DNA of 17,112 nucleotides, taken from assembly GCA_017550445.1 (NCBI GenBank), contig JAFZOV010000039.1, positions 1 through 17,112 on the forward strand, written 5' to 3'. Below, one piece after another: positions 14,282-17,112 of the stretch (position 1 is the stretch's first letter; each line of letters starts with the position of its first letter). Origin of the DNA: Fibrobacter sp. (GTDB lineage: Bacteria; Fibrobacterota; Fibrobacteria; Fibrobacterales; Fibrobacteraceae). The notes under the pieces are model-generated. The model did not search any database. It was not told the origin of the DNA and saw only the letters and a program-made list of their open reading frames with translations. Both the position numbers and the translations under genes were made by a program.

Positions 14282-15400
14282 TTAGACCAAAATCATGTAG
14301 ACTGCGCCGGCGGCGAGGAGAACCAGGTTCACCGGCAAAAGGAATTTCCATTCAAAGGCCATGAGCTGGTCGACACGCGGGCGCACAAAAGTCCAGCGCA
14401 CCATCATGTAGCACCAAATCATAAAGTAAATCTTCGCAAAGAACCACACAAAGCCAGGAATCATCTGCAAATAGTTGTCGATGAATTCGATGCCGATGCA
14501 AGGTGCATGGAAACCGCCCAAGAAGCAGGTGGCTGCCAAAGCGGAGTTCGTGACCAAGGCGATGTATTCGGCGAGGTAGAACATGGCAAACGGGGTGCCA
14601 TTGTATTCGGTGTGGTAACCACCGGTGAGTTCCTGTTCTGCTTCGGCGATGTCGAAGGGAGCGCGGTTCATTTCGGCGGTAGAAGAGATAAAGAACAGGA
14701 TAAAGGCGATGAAGCCGATGACCGGAATTTTGAAGATGAACCAGTCAAATACGGTGCCCGACTGACTCATGGTGATGTCCATCAGGTTCGTGGAACCCGA
14801 AACCATCACGACGAACAGGAGAATCATCGCGAAAGAGATTTCGTAGCTGATCATCTGGGCGCCGCTGCGGAGAGCTCCGAGCAGGGAATACTTGTTGTTG
14901 CTGCTCCAGCCGCCAAGCAAAATGCCGAGCACGCCAAAGCCGTTCACGGCGATAATCATCGGAATGCCCATGTCGATATCGGCTACCACCAAATTCTTGT
15001 CGAAGGGAATCAAGGCGCAAACGATGAAGGGTGCAATCAGCACAATCAATGGAGCCACGTAGAACATCAGCTTGTCGGCGCCGCTCGGGGAATACACTTC
15101 CTTAAAGAGCATCTTGATCACGTCGGCGATGGTCTGGAGCGTTCCGTGCCAACCGAGTCGCATGGGGCCGAGGCGGCATTGTACATGGGCGCACACCTTG
15201 CGTTCCATGTAAATAAGAATCGGGGCAGAACCGATGTTCACGGCGCAGACTGCTACAACGCAAATGAGCGCGTTCACCAGGAAGGCGGTAATGCTATCGA
15301 GCGTTGCGTTGTGCAAAGCATCCGGCAAGTACGCCGTGAGTTTAGGAATCCAGTCGCGAACAAAGTCGCCAATCGGATGTGTTACAGAAGGTACAAACAT
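14282..15400 (-). CDS. nuoH: Complex I membrane subunit H (quinone-channel subunit)
   Basis: A 372-residue membrane protein that joins the peripheral and membrane arms and builds most of the quinone channel. YMERKVCAHVQCRLGPMRLG is the first-loop signature. EMNRAPFDIAEAEQELTGGY and the following HTEYNG form the conserved acidic loop at the quinone site. AALRSGAQMISYE-type sequence (GALRSGAQMISYEISF) is also present. It is somewhat longer than the 325-residue E. coli protein, with a longer N-terminus before the first helix. It starts three bases after nuoD, with AGGT upstream. Direct linkage to nuoD, without nuoE, nuoF or nuoG between them, is the notable feature of this operon. Confidence 0.95.
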   Translation of the reverse strand: MFVPSVTHPIGDFVRDWIPKLTAYLPDALHNATLDSITAFLVNALICVVAVCAVNIGSAPILIYMERKVCAHVQCRLGPMRLGWHGTLQTIADVIKMLFKEVYSPSGADKLMFYVAPLIVLIAPFIVCALIPFDKNLVVADIDMGIPMIIAVNGFGVLGILLGGWSSNNKYSLLGALRSGAQMISYEISFAMILLFVVMVSGSTNLMDITMSQSGTVFDWFIFKIPVIGFIAFILFFISSTAEMNRAPFDIAEAEQELTGGYHTEYNGTPFAMFYLAEYIALVTNSALAATCFLGGFHAPCIGIEFIDNYLQMIPGFVWFFAKIYFMIWCYMMVRWTFVRPRVDQLMAFEWKFLLPVNLVLLAAGAVYMILV

Positions 15401-15403
15401 ATA

Positions 15404-16543
15404 TTACCTGTCAATCTCGGGAATCACGGGGTCAAGCGTTGCCATAATCGTCACAAGGTCCGAAATCTTGTGACCCTGCGCCATCTTGTTGAGGGCGGCA
15501 ATGTGCGGGAAGCTTGGACCGCGTGTGTGGATGCGGTAAGGCTTTTCGCCGGTGGTGGCTGCAACCACGTAAGTGGCGTACAGACCCTTGGCCGTTTCAA
15601 TTTCGCTGTAGTAGCGACCGACGGGCAGACGCACGGGCTTTTCCTTGCTGCGCCACGGGCCATCTTTCGGGAACTTTTCGATGCACTGGTACAAGATTCG
15701 CATGGACTCGTGGATTTCGGCGATACGAACGGTGTAGCGGTCGTAGCAGTCGCCGGTGTAAGTCACGGGCACATCGAATTGCAGCTGGTCGTAAATGCTG
15801 TAGGGATTCGACTTGCGAACGTCGAAGTCGACGCCGCTTGCGCGGAGCACTGGACCGGAGCATCCGTAAGCGATGGCGTCTTCGGCAGAAAGGATGCCGA
15901 TGCCCTTGCTGCGTTCAAGCACGATGACGTTCTTGGAGAGGAACCTTTCGTAATCCTTCATGGCGCCTTCGAGGTGCTTGAGGAAAGCCTTGACGCGGTC
16001 GATAAAGTTTTCAGGAACATCGAAGCGGCTGCCACCCGGTCTAAAGAAATTGGTGGTGAGGCGAGACCCGGTGACTTCTTCAAGAATGTCATGGATCATT
16101 TCGCGTTCCTTGAAGCCGAACAGCAAGCAGGTTTGGCCACCAAGGTCGCCGCCGAAGCAGCCGAAGAACACGAGGTGGCTGGCGATTCTGCCGAGTTCCG
16201 AAAGCATCACGCGGATGTATTCGCCCTTTTCAGGAACGCCGATGTTCATGCCTTTTTCAAGTGCGATCACGACTCCCAGGTTGTTCTGAATGGCCGTCAA
16301 ATAGTCCTGGCGGTCAGACATCGCAATGTACTGGAGGTAACTCATGGATTCCGCTTGCTTTTCCATGCCGCGGTGGATATAGCCAAAGTGCGGCACAACT
16401 TCCACGATGGTTTCGCCGTCCATACGGAGGGCGAGGCGCAATGCACCGTGGGTACTCGGGTGCTGCGGACCCATGTTGATGAAAAATTCTTCGGTATTGG
16501 TATCGCGGGTAATCTTGAATCCCGGGGGAAGTCTCGTTGCCAT
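15404..16543 (-). CDS. nuoD: Complex I peripheral subunit D (49-kDa type, quinone-binding)
   Basis: A 379-residue subunit related to the [NiFe]-hydrogenase large chain but without its nickel-binding cysteine pairs, so it belongs to true complex I rather than Ech or Mbh hydrogenases. FINMGPQHPSTHGALRL carries His32, and DRQDYL carries Tyr81, which match the histidine and tyrosine that hold the quinone head group in the Thermus subunit. PHFGYIHRGMEK, FFRPGGSRFDVP, GPVLRASG and the terminal DPVIPEIDR are all present. It starts on the nuoC stop (TAATG), with AGGAGG eight bases upstream. It is a separate chain, not fused to NuoC as in E. coli. Confidence 0.96.
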   Translation of the reverse strand: MATRLPPGFKITRDTNTEEFFINMGPQHPSTHGALRLALRMDGETIVEVVPHFGYIHRGMEKQAESMSYLQYIAMSDRQDYLTAIQNNLGVVIALEKGMNIGVPEKGEYIRVMLSELGRIASHLVFFGCFGGDLGGQTCLLFGFKEREMIHDILEEVTGSRLTTNFFRPGGSRFDVPENFIDRVKAFLKHLEGAMKDYERFLSKNVIVLERSKGIGILSAEDAIAYGCSGPVLRASGVDFDVRKSNPYSIYDQLQFDVPVTYTGDCYDRYTVRIAEIHESMRILYQCIEKFPKDGPWRSKEKPVRLPVGRYYSEIETAKGLYATYVVAATTGEKPYRIHTRGPSFPHIAALNKMAQGHKISDLVTIMATLDPVIPEIDR

Positions 16544-17112
16544 TATACGGGCCTCCTGATGATTTCGGGATGAGTAAAGTCTTTACGCAAGGGGTAACCT
16601 ACAAAGTCCTTGTCCAAGAAGATGCGGCGCAGGTCGGGGTGACCTTCAAAATCAATGCCGAACATGTCGTAGACTTCACGTTCCTTGACTTCGGCACCCG
16701 GGTACAGGTGGCTGATGGTCGGAACTTTGCCGAGGAGCGATGTCGGGCGCTTATCTTCGGGGATATCAAAGTTTTTCTTGATTTGCACGCAGAAGAAAAT
16801 CTTGTGGCCTTTTTCGATGCTGCGGAGCTGTGTGACCATGTCAAAGTGGTCGTCATAGTCAATCGCGGTCACGTCGATGAGGTAGTTCATCTTGAATTCT
16901 GGATCGTTCTTCACGTATTCCACGGCGGGCAGGTAGTCTTCTACATCGATCATCACTTCGAGCGGACGGTCGGCAGGCATGGCGGCAACCACGTCTTCAA
17001 TCGGGTCTTCGCTGTGCGTATGCACGGTGATGTTCGGGAACTTTGCCTTGAGCTTTTTGTAGATGTCAAGCTGGCTTAAACCGTAGCGTTTGCAGGCGAC
17101 GCGTTCCACTTC
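16543..17112 (-). CDS. nuoC: Complex I peripheral subunit C (30-kDa type), 5' end at window edge
   Basis: The frame is open to the right edge, giving at least 190 residues. The family signature lies near the C-terminus: [20 protein letters not shown] followed by [20 protein letters not shown]. Earlier come [14 protein letters not shown] and [22 protein letters not shown] at 17109 could be a start, but the frame continues upstream through GAA, so I treat the beginning as unknown. [14 protein letters not shown] resembles the usual early part of NuoC, so only a few residues may be missing. NuoC packs beside NuoD and NuoB at the quinone end. nuoA and nuoB are expected just beyond the edge. Confidence 0.92.
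   Translation of the reverse strand, partial: EVERVACKRYGLSQLDIYKKLKAKFPNITVHTHSEDPIEDVVAAMPADRPLEVMIDVEDYLPAVEYVKNDPEFKMNYLIDVTAIDYDDHFDMVTQLRSIEKGHKIFFCVQIKKNFDIPEDKRPTSLLGKVPTISHLYPGAEVKEREVYDMFGIDFEGHPDLRRIFLDKDFVGYPLRKDFTHPEIIRRPV

Noticed and set aside
15404..16543. NuoD as a [NiFe]-hydrogenase large subunit (Ech/Mbh/Hyf type)
   Set aside because: The N- and C-terminal CxxC nickel ligands are absent, and the quinone-site motifs of complex I are present.
14246..16573. A 775-codon open frame on the + strand opposite nuoH and nuoD
   Set aside because: It runs codon-aligned antisense to two certain genes that happen to share one frame. It stays open because TTA, CTA and TCA are avoided in those genes. 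The composition (rich in His, Glu, Arg, Val, Phe) is that of an antisense shadow, and no motif is present.

Overview
The window looks like chromosomal DNA of an obligate or facultative anaerobe, most likely a Fibrobacter-type bacterium (Fibrobacterota/FCB group). The reasons are an oxygen-independent (class III) ribonucleotide reductase, a complex I operon without the NADH-oxidising module, a cytoplasmic GH116-like glycosidase, outer-membrane and lipoprotein genes of Gram-negative type, and strong avoidance of TTA, CTA and TCA codons. The taxonomic call is inference from style and content. There are no mobile elements, CRISPR arrays, tRNA or rRNA genes, and no gene-free stretch above 200 bp.

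Left end (1-1787, + strand): the 3' part of nrdD, a separate 48-codon ORF carrying the NrdD glycyl-radical domain, then the radical-SAM activase nrdG. The reductase is therefore split into a catalytic chain and a small radical chain. The two ORFs lie in the same frame, separated by two in-frame TAA codons and a new Shine-Dalgarno/ATG. This is the most unusual observation in the window. A heptad-based inverted repeat lies just upstream of nrdG.

Middle (1800-7856): a BASS-family Na+-coupled transporter (- strand) converges on nrdG. A 1050-codon GH116/GBA2-like glycosidase (- strand) has a 3' untranslated region with a 112-bp nested palindrome and a strong terminator. A 200-bp divergent intergenic region with a perfect 10-bp palindrome separates it from a two-gene + strand unit. 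That unit encodes an exported protein with a predicted C-terminal outer-membrane barrel and a small lipoprotein, both of unknown function.

Right end (8011-17112, - strand): nuoC-D-H-I-J-K-L-M-N, very tightly packed, ending at hairpins between nuoN and the lipoprotein gene. nuoD is followed directly by nuoH, so nuoE, nuoF and nuoG are absent from their usual place. The encoded enzyme has the quinone-binding connecting module and a complete proton-pumping arm. Its electron input must come from another donor (ferredoxin, flavodoxin or similar) or from subunits encoded elsewhere. Together the genes fit an anaerobe that makes deoxynucleotides by glycyl-radical chemistry, uses glucosides inside the cell and couples low-potential electron transfer to ion pumping.
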